Shown piece by piece: positions 48,788-57,747 of a stretch of 64,000 bases of DNA. Position 1 is the stretch's first letter. The number at the start of each line of letters is the position of its first letter. Below the pieces are notes generated by a model. The model had not been told where the DNA came from, did not search any database, and saw nothing but the letters and a program-made list of their open reading frames with translations. The DNA comes from Candidatus Brocadia carolinensis (GTDB taxonomy: Bacteria > Planctomycetota > Brocadiia > Brocadiales > Brocadiaceae): positions 68,710 through 132,709 of the forward strand of contig AYTS01000035.1 in NCBI GenBank assembly GCA_002009475.1, in the 5' to 3' direction. A program made the translations under genes and the position numbers.

Positions 48788-49280
48788 GCCCTGTATCCGT
48801 GTCTGAAACGGAGATTATTGTGGTGAACGATGCCTTTTGTCAAAAAACATCTTGTTTTTTTTATAAAAAGCTTATAAACTAGGATAATCTATTTTACGGT
48901 ATCAAGGTTTCTAAAAATACCGGTGGGTAGATGGCATTATTACATAGTAAGTGCATAAAGAAAGTTATCATTGCGAGGGTGCTAGCCCGAAGCAATCACC
49001 GCCAGGATTGCCATTCCAGGCAAAGCGAGGAAGCTCTTGGGTTTGCTTCGCTTGGGCTCGCAACTTCGGCTTCGCAGAGGTTACCCTGAGTAAACCAAAT
49101 GTGCTTGTATCGACCAGCGCATGTTAACTTATTTCATACATTTACTATATAATCCAATATCATGGGAAAAAAGATTTTATAAAAAGGATTTTTACGCGCT
49201 ATCAGGAATTGATCCTGATAGAGAGACCGTTCTTTCAGAACTTTATCATGCATTTATAATAATAGCCAAGAGGCTTTCTT
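48788..49280. repeat. intergenic region with diverged interspersed repeat
   Basis: No gene. At about 48963-49096 the motif ATCATTGCGAGGGTG ... GAAGCAATCACC, followed by GGTTACCCTGAGTAAACC, is related to the hairpin core of the repeats at 9215 and 10897, with a CG-rich middle (GCTTCGCTTGGGCTCGC). It is less well preserved than those two. The rest is AT-rich and leads to accD. Confidence 0.6.
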
Positions 49281-50094
49281 ATGGTGTTTTTTAGAAAAAA
49301 GAAGGACATGCCCAATGGTTTGTGGGTGCGCTGCGATGGCTGTAGCAGCATGCTTTTTAAAAAAAACCGTTGAAGATGCAATGTTCGTTTGCCCGGAATG
49401 CAACTACCATTTCCGGATATTTAGCAGAGACCGGTTGAATCTCCTGATCGACGAAAATAGTTTCGAGGAAATGTGGCCGAACATGGCGCCGTGCGACCCA
49501 CTCAACTTTAAAGATAGAATAACGTACCCTGAACGGGTGACCGAAGAACAACAAAAAACGGGTCTAAAAGAGGCTGCAATTGTCGGAAAGGGAAAAATCA
49601 ACGGCAAGGAAGTAATGATGGGAATCACCGATCCGGGCTTCATTATGGGAAGCATGGGGTCGGTTGTTGGAGAAAAAATAGCCCGTGTCGCGGAAAAGGC
49701 AATGGAATTGAGATTGCCTCTTATTATTATTTCGGGTTCTGGCGGTGGTGCCAGGATGCAGGAGGGAGTATTTTCCCTTATGCAAATGGCGAAAACCAGC
49801 GCTGCCATTGCCCGGTTTCAGGATGCCGGTGGCTTGTATATATCGATTCTGACAGATCCGTCTCTGGGTGGCGTCATGGCCAGTTTTGCATCGCTGGCCG
49901 ATATCACGATAGCCGAGCCAAAGGCATTGATTGGTTTTGCAGGGCCCAGGGTTATTCAGGAGACAATCAAACGCTCACTTCCGAAAGGTTTTCAGACCGC
50001 GGAATTTTTGTTAGAGCACGGCTTCCTGGATATGATTGTCCCTCGTCAGGACATGAAAAAGGAGTTGTTCAGACTGATTGCTTATTTGCAATAA
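49281..50094 (+). CDS. accD: acetyl-CoA carboxylase carboxyltransferase subunit beta, frameshifted in its zinc ribbon
   Basis: The intact frame begins at 49315, but the true start is probably ATG 49281: [28 protein letters not shown] carries the first Cys pair of the AccD zinc ribbon. An A8 run (49359-49366) then shifts the frame; with one A fewer it continues [18 protein letters not shown], supplying the second Cys pair. The carboxyltransferase body follows with [13 protein letters not shown] and [17 protein letters not shown]. The corrected length is about 270 residues, normal. It is essential for fatty-acid synthesis, so an indel error is the likely reason. Confidence 0.93.
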
Positions 50095-50114
50095 TCTTAC
50101 AAAAAATAAAAGGT

Positions 50115-50189
50115 TCCCCTGTAGCTCAATGGTAGAGTAGCCGGCTGTTAACCGGATGGTTGTAGGTTCGAATCCTACCGGGGGAGCCA
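50115..50189 (+). tRNA. tRNA-Asn (GTT)
   Basis: 75 bases including an encoded CCA. The acceptor stem TCCCCTG pairs with CGGGGGA (one G-U), the D-arm has TAGCTCAATGGTAGA, the anticodon loop is CTGTTAA (anticodon GTT), and the T-arm is TAGGTTCGAATCCTA. The first anticodon-stem pair is G-A; in Escherichia coli tRNA-Asn the same position is a G-U wobble. It lies 20 bases after accD. Confidence 0.96.
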
Positions 50190-50740
50190 ATTCATTTAGG
50201 AAAACGAATTGGGTAGAGACTCTTTATGAAAAATCAGATATCCTGCCCAACACACGTGCATATAATTTTTTTCCTCTAAATGGCTCAAAAATGTTTTGTA
50301 ACAGTTCATCCACTGGTGTGAAAGAAATAAATTCATAGGGGGTACTTTTTTCTGACTTCATACCGTTTCATTTGTTCTACTCCCCGTCATGGAAACAACC
50401 ATGACAATACATGGACGGCACAGCACGTCCTCTGATTCCAGCGAATTACCATTGTTTTCCGGAGATAGCTCACCCACCAACGCAACACCCTGTCGCGCGA
50501 GCAACTCATCGCCTTAGCTCAACCGGTACATCTGGAGATGTGCTCCTTCTTGGAAAACAGCCGCAATGCTCCTTCACGGAACGTCTCAAAGTTTTCCTGC
50601 CAGCCCCTGGCACTTATAAAACATAACAAAAAATGCAAATTTTTGTTTCACTTGCATGCTACAAGTAACCGTATTTTATGGTTCATGAAAATTGGCAAAA
50701 TTATACCATGGAACACGAAAGACTGAAGTATTTTGTAAAC
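50190..50740. other. intergenic region, possible gene relic
   Basis: No intact gene. Just after the tRNA, CCAATTC and GAATTGG form a 7-bp stem (50187-50212) without a T-run. At about 50480-50640 a plus-strand frame reads RNTLSREQLIALAQPVHLEM and on, which resembles the N-terminus of some transposase-associated proteins but is too short to assign. I see nothing else. Confidence 0.4.
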
Positions 50741-52024
50741 TTACCGACGGTGAAAATAAAACGGCAATGATAACACAATCGCTATTGTTGTTGCCGCAAT
50801 TACTGTTAATTCCACATGGTATATCAGCCAACCACAAATTACCAATCCTGTAACAGGAACAGCATATCCACCAGGTATCATATAACTCCTCGGCTGCTCT
50901 GCACGGTACCTTCTCAATATAATAACTGCTAAGCAGGTAGGAAGATATTGGAGAATACTTACCATGACGCTTGCTGCAATCAGATATTTGAAGCTGCCTG
51001 TCAGACTTAATGCCAGTGTCAAGACGGTGTTGAGGAGAATAGCCAAATATGGAGTATGATACGTCCGATGTAACCTGGAAAATATTCTCGGGAGAAACCC
51101 ATCAACAGCAAGTGCATAGAGGCTCCTGGGACTGGTCAGGGCAATTCCGGCATTGATACCTCCAATAGAAAGCAACGCTCCTGCACCGATAAGGATGCCG
51201 CCGGTCTTTCCCATAAAATGCTGAGCAGCATCCGCCAAAGGTTTGTCGGATGAGGCGAGTGCGGGGAATGTTCCTGCAGCTACGATCTGAATGGTAACGT
51301 ATAAACCCGTGACGAACATGAGTACAAAGAACAGTGCTCGTGGAATGTCCCTTTGGGGGTGCCGCATTTCTCCTGCTGGTACCGCAATGAACTCGAATCC
51401 GGTATAGGCATACAAAGCCATAATGATGGTTGCAGAGAAATTATCCCCGTGCACTGCTGGCGGTATCTCCCCTTCCCATATTGACACAGGAGAATCATTT
51501 CCATGGATAAAAAAAAGTCCCACAACACTGAAGATAAACAAAGACAGGAGTTTTCCCACGGTGAAAAAATTAATGGTTCTTGCCCCGGGTTTTATCCCAA
51601 AGTAATTGATGGTGCTTAATCCTCCAACGAGGAGAACGGCAAACAGGTTGCTTATCCATGAACTTTTTGTTGGGAGAAAATACCCTGCATACAGCGAAAA
51701 CCCGCTGGCGACCGAGGCCCAGCCGATGATGGATGAAAGCCACATCATCCAACCCACTAAAAAACCCGCAATGGGACCAAGTGCCTCTCTTGCATAGAGG
51801 TATGCCCCGCCGGTTGCACGGTACCTACCTCCCAGCTCTGCAAAGCAGAGGGCGATAACAAAGCACAAGACGCCGCACGCGGGAAAAACCCACACCGCAT
51901 CATGTCCGGCGAGGCCTGCAAGCTGACCCGGTAACAGAAAAATTCCGGCGCCTACCACACTGTTAATCCCCAAACAGGCCACATCAAAAAACCCTAGCAC
52001 CCTCTTAAGTTCATGCTTTTGCAT
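50741..52024 (-). CDS. amino acid permease, APC superfamily
   Basis: 427 residues and about 12 membrane helices. The first helix has the broken-helix substrate site GINSVVGAGIFLLPGQLAG, followed by AELGGRYRATGGAYLYAREALGP and MALYAYTGFEFIAVPAGEMRHPQRDIPRAL, all hallmarks of the APC amino acid/polyamine/organocation family. It probably imports or exchanges amino acids at the inner membrane; the substrate is not predictable. It is transcribed away from the TPR lipoprotein gene, with 142 bases between the two starts. Confidence 0.88.
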   Translation of the reverse strand: MQKHELKRVLGFFDVACLGINSVVGAGIFLLPGQLAGLAGHDAVWVFPACGVLCFVIALCFAELGGRYRATGGAYLYAREALGPIAGFLVGWMMWLSSIIGWASVASGFSLYAGYFLPTKSSWISNLFAVLLVGGLSTINYFGIKPGARTINFFTVGKLLSLFIFSVVGLFFIHGNDSPVSIWEGEIPPAVHGDNFSATIIMALYAYTGFEFIAVPAGEMRHPQRDIPRALFFVLMFVTGLYVTIQIVAAGTFPALASSDKPLADAAQHFMGKTGGILIGAGALLSIGGINAGIALTSPRSLYALAVDGFLPRIFSRLHRTYHTPYLAILLNTVLTLALSLTGSFKYLIAASVMVSILQYLPTCLAVIILRRYRAEQPRSYMIPGGYAVPVTGLVICGWLIYHVELTVIAATTIAIVLSLPFYFHRR

Positions 52025-52061
52025 ATCATTCTGTTTTATCGTATGCTGTATTAATTTCAGA

Positions 52062-52089
52062 TTGACGTATGCTCATTATACTATATAAT
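52062..52089 (+). promoter_or_regulatory. sigma-70-like promoter of the TPR lipoprotein gene
   Basis: TTGACG (52062-52067), a 16-base spacer and TATAAT (52084-52089), in the divergent spacer between the permease and the TPR gene. The leader to the chosen ATG at 52167 would be about 70 bases. Confidence 0.6.
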
Positions 52090-52166
52090 CTATGTTTCCC
52101 GTTTTTGTTTTTGAATTTTTGCACGTTTTTACAAGTTACCTTTTTCACGAAAGAGCACAAATTATT

Positions 52167-53108
52167 ATGAGAAATAATGCCTGGCATGCGTATTTGCTGT
52201 TTTCTGTAATGGTGGTTCTTTTTTGCGGTACCCTTGGTTGTAGCAAGAAAGAATCCGGCACACAACACTCCTCCCAGGATACTCCTGCCGTTAAGTTTGA
52301 GGGAGATGTCCCATCTGTCCATAAAAAAACAATGGCAGACGAAGAGATTGAAAAAAACAAAAAGCTACTGGAGTTAAATCCTAACGATGCCGTTATCCAT
52401 TACAATCTGGGCTTATTATACGAAGAAAAGGGGATGCTTGAAGAATCGCTGGCTGCATATAAAAAGGCATCGGAACTCAACCCTGCGATGGTTGAAGCTT
52501 TGGTTGGACAGGGTAATATTCTGAATAAAAAAGGAAAATCGGATGAGGCGATTGACCTCTTTAAAAAAGCAATTGACAGTAACTCCCATTACGCAGCAGC
52601 ATATGAGGGGCTTGGGCTTGTGTATGTCCATAAGAAACAGGAAGAGGATGCGATCAAGTCGTTTAAGAGGGCTATCGATATCAATCCTGGCATGGTGAAC
52701 TCAAGATACAATCTCGGTATCCTCTATGCAAAAAAGGCACAATTCAACGAGGCAGTTGAGGAATGGACTAAGGCCCTAGAAATCAATCCGCAAAAGATAG
52801 AGATATACTACAACCTCGGTATTGCCTATACTAAGCTTGGGAAACTGGACGATGCTATTTCTGTTTGGCAAAAGGCATTGGCGATTCGCCCGGACATGGC
52901 AGACTTTCATTATGTGATAGGACTGGTATATAAAGAAAAGGGAGATTTTGAAAAAGCCGAAGCCTCTTTGAAAAAGGCGCTTGAGGTTAATCCTGATTTG
53001 GCAGAGGTACACAAGGTGCTTGAGGAACTATATCGTTCCAAGGGAATGCTTGGCGACGCAGACCGTGAGGCGGAACTTTATAAAAGCCGGTCCAGCCCGC
53101 ATCATTAA
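52167..53108 (+). CDS. TPR-repeat lipoprotein
   Basis: 313 residues from ATG 52167 (an earlier in-frame ATG at 52092 lies only just past the predicted promoter's -10 box, at the expected transcription start, so I prefer the later start). The N-terminus is MRNNAWHAYLLFSVMVVLFCGTLGC with SKKES after the Cys, a probable lipoprotein signal although the residues before Cys are not ideal. About seven tetratricopeptide repeats follow in regular 34-residue steps (LNPNDAVIHYNLGLLYEEKGMLEESLAAYKKASELNP and so on). It likely scaffolds other proteins in the periplasm or at a membrane. anmK begins 7 bases after its stop, so they may be co-transcribed. Confidence 0.85.
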   Translation: MRNNAWHAYLLFSVMVVLFCGTLGCSKKESGTQHSSQDTPAVKFEGDVPSVHKKTMADEEIEKNKKLLELNPNDAVIHYNLGLLYEEKGMLEESLAAYKKASELNPAMVEALVGQGNILNKKGKSDEAIDLFKKAIDSNSHYAAAYEGLGLVYVHKKQEEDAIKSFKRAIDINPGMVNSRYNLGILYAKKAQFNEAVEEWTKALEINPQKIEIYYNLGIAYTKLGKLDDAISVWQKALAIRPDMADFHYVIGLVYKEKGDFEKAEASLKKALEVNPDLAEVHKVLEELYRSKGMLGDADREAELYKSRSSPHH

Positions 53109-53115
53109 ACCAAAA

Positions 53116-54336
53116 ATGTTAGATAAACTCCTGAGGATACAGCAGAAGGTTCACAAAAAAATCATTGGGCTCATGTCGGGGACGTCGGCAGATGGCATAG
53201 ACGCCTGTCTTGTGGAAATCTCGGGGAGTGGCATGCGTACAAAGGCGAATATCCTGGCCTTTGAGACCTATCCATATGACGAGGCTACACGAATTGCTAT
53301 ATTCGAAGCCTGTAATCCAAAAACAGGTACCGTTGCTATGGTTTGCCGGCTAAATTTTTACCTCGGAAAACTCTTTGCAGACGCAGTAAAATCTATTGCT
53401 AAGAAAGCGCAAGTACCTCTTGCTGATGTTGATCTCATTGGTTCACACGGGCAGACGATTTGTCACCTGCCCGATAACGCAATCGTGCAAAAGGCAAAAA
53501 AAGAGATTGGTGGTTTACCTTTTCTTCCTTCGACGCTGCAAATCGGCGAACCATCTGTCATTGCCCAAGAGACCGGCATTACCACGGTGGCGGACTTCCG
53601 CCCGCGAGATATGGCTGCCGGCGGACAAGGTGCGCCACTCGTGCCGTATGCAGATTTTATCCTTTTCCGGGATAAAGAAAAAGGTCGTGCTTTGCAAAAT
53701 ATCGGAGGAATTGCTAACGTTACCTTCCTGCCTTGTAACTGCAATATGAATGAGGTTGTCGCCTTTGACACCGGTCCGGGAAACATGGTGATCGATCGTA
53801 TCGCCGAACTTGTCTCAAACAATAGCTGTCATTTTGATGAAGGCGGCAAATTTGCTGCAAAGGGACAGGTGAATGATCGCCTTTTGGCAGGCCTTCTTGC
53901 CCATCCGTATTTATCCAGACCCCCCCCAAAGAGCACGGGGCGGGAAGAATTTGGAGAGCCATTTACTGATAAGCTTTACAAAGATGCTGTGACATCCGGC
54001 ATTGAAGGTTTGGATATCCTGGCAACCGTAACTGCCTTCACGGCCCACACTATCGCTGATAGTTACCAGCAATGGATTTTACCAAAGCATCATATCTCTG
54101 AAATAATCATTTCTGGTGGAGGAGTTCATAATGCTACCCTCATAAAATTTCTTATGCACTATTTTCCATCCTCCACGAAAATACATTCCATTGATGACTT
54201 TGGTGTGACATCCAACGCTCGGGAAGCCCTTGCCTTTGCCATTCTTGCTAATGAAACGCTCTCTGGGAATCCCAATAATCTCACCGGTGTTACCGGGGCA
54301 AGGGAAGCAGTTATTCTGGGAAAGATTATATGGTGA
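53116..54336 (+). CDS. anmK: anhydro-N-acetylmuramic acid kinase
   Basis: 406 residues. The ATP site GLMSGTSADGIDACLVE opens the domain, and IGSHGQTICHLP, TVADFRPRDMAAGGQGAPLVP, NIGGIANVTFLP, AFDTGPGNMVIDRI and IISGGGVHNATLI follow in family order. It phosphorylates and opens the 1,6-anhydro ring of anhMurNAc in cell-wall recycling, giving MurNAc-6-phosphate, and implies peptidoglycan turnover. Start ATG 53116 was chosen because upstream residues in the longer frame overlap the TPR gene and lack family similarity. Confidence 0.94.
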   Translation: MLDKLLRIQQKVHKKIIGLMSGTSADGIDACLVEISGSGMRTKANILAFETYPYDEATRIAIFEACNPKTGTVAMVCRLNFYLGKLFADAVKSIAKKAQVPLADVDLIGSHGQTICHLPDNAIVQKAKKEIGGLPFLPSTLQIGEPSVIAQETGITTVADFRPRDMAAGGQGAPLVPYADFILFRDKEKGRALQNIGGIANVTFLPCNCNMNEVVAFDTGPGNMVIDRIAELVSNNSCHFDEGGKFAAKGQVNDRLLAGLLAHPYLSRPPPKSTGREEFGEPFTDKLYKDAVTSGIEGLDILATVTAFTAHTIADSYQQWILPKHHISEIIISGGGVHNATLIKFLMHYFPSSTKIHSIDDFGVTSNAREALAFAILANETLSGNPNNLTGVTGAREAVILGKIIW

Positions 54337-54537
54337 ATATTTTTTGAAAGCTACGAGGAACAAATTCGAGATTTTTAATGTGCTTCGTCGTTTTTGATCT
54401 TTGTATTGGATCTGATGTCTAGCCTTTTATTCCCAGATTTTGATTTTTCTCCCGACATCCCTTCTCACGGCACCATGCCATAGTGTTTCACACTATCAAC
54501 ATTCTTTTAATATTTCATCTGCTTTGGTACTTATTGG

Positions 54538-55947
54538 TTATTTTGCACCCACTCCAGAAAATACAGAGGGTATTGTCTTAAGAAGTATTTTAAAATCAAG
54601 CCATAGTGACCAGGTGTCAATATACTCTAAATCCAGCTTCATCCATTCGTTGAAATCCGTGATCGTGTTTCTTCCGTATGCCTGCCAGAGGCAAGTTATG
54701 CCAGGCCGCATACTCAGCCGTCTTTTTTGCCAGGGTTTATATCTCTCTACTTCCGATGGAATAGGCGGTCTTGGTCCCACAAGACTCATATCTCCTTTAA
54801 ATACGTTCCATAATTGCGGAAGTTCATCTAGGCTGAATTTCCTTAAAACCTTGCCTACCGTGGTCAATCTTGGGTCATCCGTCATTTTAAAGACAGGGCC
54901 ATCCATCTCATTATACTGAAGGAGGTCGGTAAGTTTAGATTCGGCATCCTGAACCATGGTTCTGAACTTATAAAGTTCGAACCTCCTGCCGTTAATGCTG
55001 CATCTTTTCTGCCTAAAAAATATATCTCCCTTTGATGTTGCCTTTACAAGTATGGATATGGTTGCAAAAAGTGGTGACAATGCTATGAGCGCAACACCAG
55101 AAGAGATTGTATCAAAAAGGCGTTTAATCAAAAGACGTAGTAATTGGTCTGGGGTGCTCTCAAAAGAAAGGATGGGGAGGTTGTCCAGGTGGCTATATTT
55201 TGCCTTTGACAACTTAAGTTCAAATAAATCCAGGGCAATGCTTACTTTTAATCCCTCAATCTCACATCTATACATTAAATCTTCAATCTTGCTCAACCAG
55301 GAGCGTGGAACAATAAACATGACCTCATCTACTACATTATCTTTGATTATATTGGGCACGTCCTTAAAAGTACCAATTACTTTGTGCCCACAAAGTATCG
55401 TGTTTGCCTTGTTAGCATCCTCATCTACAAGACCGACAATGTGAATACCCCACTCGCTATGCTTGTTAATCAGATTTGCAAAATACTGAGCCCTTTTTCC
55501 TGTACCAATGACCAAAATATTTCTTGTGTTTAAGCCTTTCTTGCGCTGATATCTAAAGTATAATATTAGAGCTCCCTTTTCAGTGCTGATAAATATTGCC
55601 GCAAGAGAAAAGGAATAAAATATGTGCAGCCTGCTGACCGATTCGATATTTGTGATGAAAACAAAGCTTCCAAAAAGACTGCCACCAATCAGGGTTGTTT
55701 CTGCTACAATAAATAGAATATCAGGTATTTGCTTTGTTCTAAAAGAATCATACATCCCAAAATAGTAAAGAAGGACGCCCCAAATGATCAGTAGTGAGGG
55801 TAAAAGTATAATGTGAATGCCTAGTTCTTTGTAGTAATAATCAAAATTACTTTGAAAAAAAATCCCAAGGAAAAAAGTTACGACTATTATACAAAGGTCG
55901 CAAAAAATCATTACCCATTTGAATAATGTAACGTGTTCCTTTATCAT
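54538..55947 (-). CDS. undecaprenyl-phosphate sugar phosphotransferase (polyprenyl glycosylphosphotransferase, WbaP/WcaJ type)
   Basis: 469 residues. Four or five N-terminal membrane helices (to about 130), a CoA-binding-like Rossmann domain (NILVIGTGKRAQYFANLI, about 145-240), then a membrane re-entrant helix and the bacterial sugar-transferase catalytic domain: KRLFDTISSGVALIAL, FRQKRCSINGRRFELYKFRTM, RKFSLDELPQLWNVFKGDMSLVGPRPP and RMRPGIT-like SMRPGITCLWQ. It starts exopolysaccharide or O-antigen assembly by moving a sugar-1-phosphate to undecaprenyl phosphate. It lies one base after the outer-membrane barrel gene. Confidence 0.92.
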   Translation of the reverse strand: MIKEHVTLFKWVMIFCDLCIIVVTFFLGIFFQSNFDYYYKELGIHIILLPSLLIIWGVLLYYFGMYDSFRTKQIPDILFIVAETTLIGGSLFGSFVFITNIESVSRLHIFYSFSLAAIFISTEKGALILYFRYQRKKGLNTRNILVIGTGKRAQYFANLINKHSEWGIHIVGLVDEDANKANTILCGHKVIGTFKDVPNIIKDNVVDEVMFIVPRSWLSKIEDLMYRCEIEGLKVSIALDLFELKLSKAKYSHLDNLPILSFESTPDQLLRLLIKRLFDTISSGVALIALSPLFATISILVKATSKGDIFFRQKRCSINGRRFELYKFRTMVQDAESKLTDLLQYNEMDGPVFKMTDDPRLTTVGKVLRKFSLDELPQLWNVFKGDMSLVGPRPPIPSEVERYKPWQKRRLSMRPGITCLWQAYGRNTITDFNEWMKLDLEYIDTWSLWLDFKILLKTIPSVFSGVGAK

Positions 55948-55948
55948 A

Positions 55949-57176
55949 TTAAAATCCAGCCGTTAATCCAAAAAACACGGTATTTCTTAGGTACCCATCA
56001 TCTTCAGAATCTGAATCTGAATACGTATAAGTAAAATTACCTTTTAAGTATTTAGTGATATCATATAAAAGGGTGGAATTCATACCCAGAAATCTTTGGT
56101 CGGAGTTGGTGGCTATGTATTCACCTTCACCATAAAAAACGGAAAGCGAACATCGGAGTCTTTCCAAGACTTGTCTTGTTGCCGAGGCCGTAGTTCTCCA
56201 GTTATCGAAGATGTCTTCTTCGTAAGGAGATGTATCATGTCTCTTTTCAAAAGATAGGCGCGCAAGCATGTCGGCACCTTTCTGGTATACGAGTGAGGTT
56301 TTTATGACGGGTTCGGTGAGATTTTTATCATCAAATGAATCAATAAAATCTACCCCAGCGATACCTTCGAAATAAATTTTTTTGGTTAAATACTGCCTCG
56401 CACCGGCAGTGATTTCGTTTATTGAGGCATCAGCTCCACCTTCAAATCGCCTATTAGTGAAGTCATATGAGAATAATGAAGTAGTCGTAGAACTAAATAA
56501 ATATTCTGCCCCTAAACCCAGCTTATTTAGAAAGGAATCCCGAAGACCGGTAACTGAACCTGAAAATAAATCGATTTGATTATCATATCTTGCTATCGCA
56601 GTAAGTTGCTTACTCATATCTCTTGTGTAGTCAAGATCAAGTTTGTTTTTGAAATATTCGAATCTTCCCTGACTTCTGCCGAATTGGTCATCGAAAAAAC
56701 CTTCTCCCTGGTTAAAGAGAGGGGCATCGGAATAACTAAAGTCATTCATCAAACTTATACGATCATGATCCGAAAATTCATTTTTAAAATTCAAGAATAA
56801 GTCTGTGGTGATATTATTGAAATCGCTGTTTTTGGCAAAGGTTTGGTAGTCTACATTTCCGAGTATATCCAAACTTCTGGATTTTCCTTCATATTTTATC
56901 CCTAGTCCGAAACCTGTCAGTGTTATAAAGTCGTCTTTTTCATTTCGGTCAGTAAAAGTGACATTATCATCATAAATTTCGCCGACTGATACCTCTGTTA
57001 TCTGTGCCTGAAACCCTTTATAATTATAAGAGAGTATATCCAGGAAGCGGGACAGGGAAAGGTCCATGCCATTGTCATCATCGGAAGAATAAACGCTTGA
57101 AAGGGTGATAGTAAAAAAAGCCTATCCAAAGACATACGGCAGATATTGCTCTAAAACATGTTGTTCGATTATTCAC
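55949..57176 (-). CDS. outer-membrane beta-barrel protein, signal peptide hidden by a frameshift
   Basis: The open frame from 57067 gives 372 residues with alternating polar and hydrophobic strands, and ends in the strand NTVFFGLTAGF with a terminal Phe, a typical Omp C-terminus. Upstream, in another frame, a GTG at 57176 begins MNNRTTCFRAISAVCLWIG, a signal peptide; removing one base from the A7 run at 57113-57119 (plus strand) joins it as FFTITLSSVYSS to the barrel. The corrected length is about 408 residues. It precedes the sugar phosphotransferase, so a role in exopolysaccharide export, as in similar barrels of EPS loci, is plausible. Confidence 0.75.
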
Positions 57177-57747
57177 TCTTATTCATAATCCCTTTGTTGG
57201 TTCATAACTTCTTGTCGTATAAACAATGTTAATTTTGATATCAGCGACAAAAAATATCGAGTTTCGCACAAGCAAATCTTTGCTGCTATCTCCCCAAATC
57301 ATAGCGTGAATTATACAAAATGCCCTTCGATTTGCAATTATAAAATTACGTTACGTAATGAATTATACGCTTGCAATACTCAGAGTCGGTATTCGTGAAT
57401 AGTTGTCAGTAATTCGGCGCTGGTTTACCCCCAGCGCAGCGAGAATTAGCTTTATAAAATATATAACCCTGTTGATTAACTCTCATTTTGACAACATGCT
57501 ATATCATGTATTGTATGACATAGATACTATGAGATTATATACGGTATACCAATTTAGTTTGAAAGGACTTAATCAACAGAGTCATAAATTTGTTAGATAA
57601 AAATCATTGAGTGCGTAATCCGGCAATCACTATATACTATGGTATAAATATCATATGCCCCCATCGACTATTTCCTTGATAAATATTTTCGATCTTTTTA
57701 TACTTACGGTTTATTAAAAATCTTTTTAAGCTAAAAAGGGATACCTC
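57177..57747. other. long intergenic region with inverted repeats
   Basis: 571 bases, divergent promoters likely. ATTACGTTACGTAAT at about 57345-57359 contains the perfect palindrome TTACGTAA and could bind a regulator. GCGCTGG and CCAGCGC (57418-57438) form a 7-bp stem. The region is otherwise AT-rich, without a gene. Confidence 0.45.
57676..57704 (+). promoter_or_regulatory. sigma-70-like promoter of the S41 protease gene
   Basis: TTGATA (57676-57681), a 17-base spacer and TATACT (57699-57704). The ATG is at 57748, giving a leader of about 36 bases with AAAAAGGG as the ribosome site. Confidence 0.6.
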
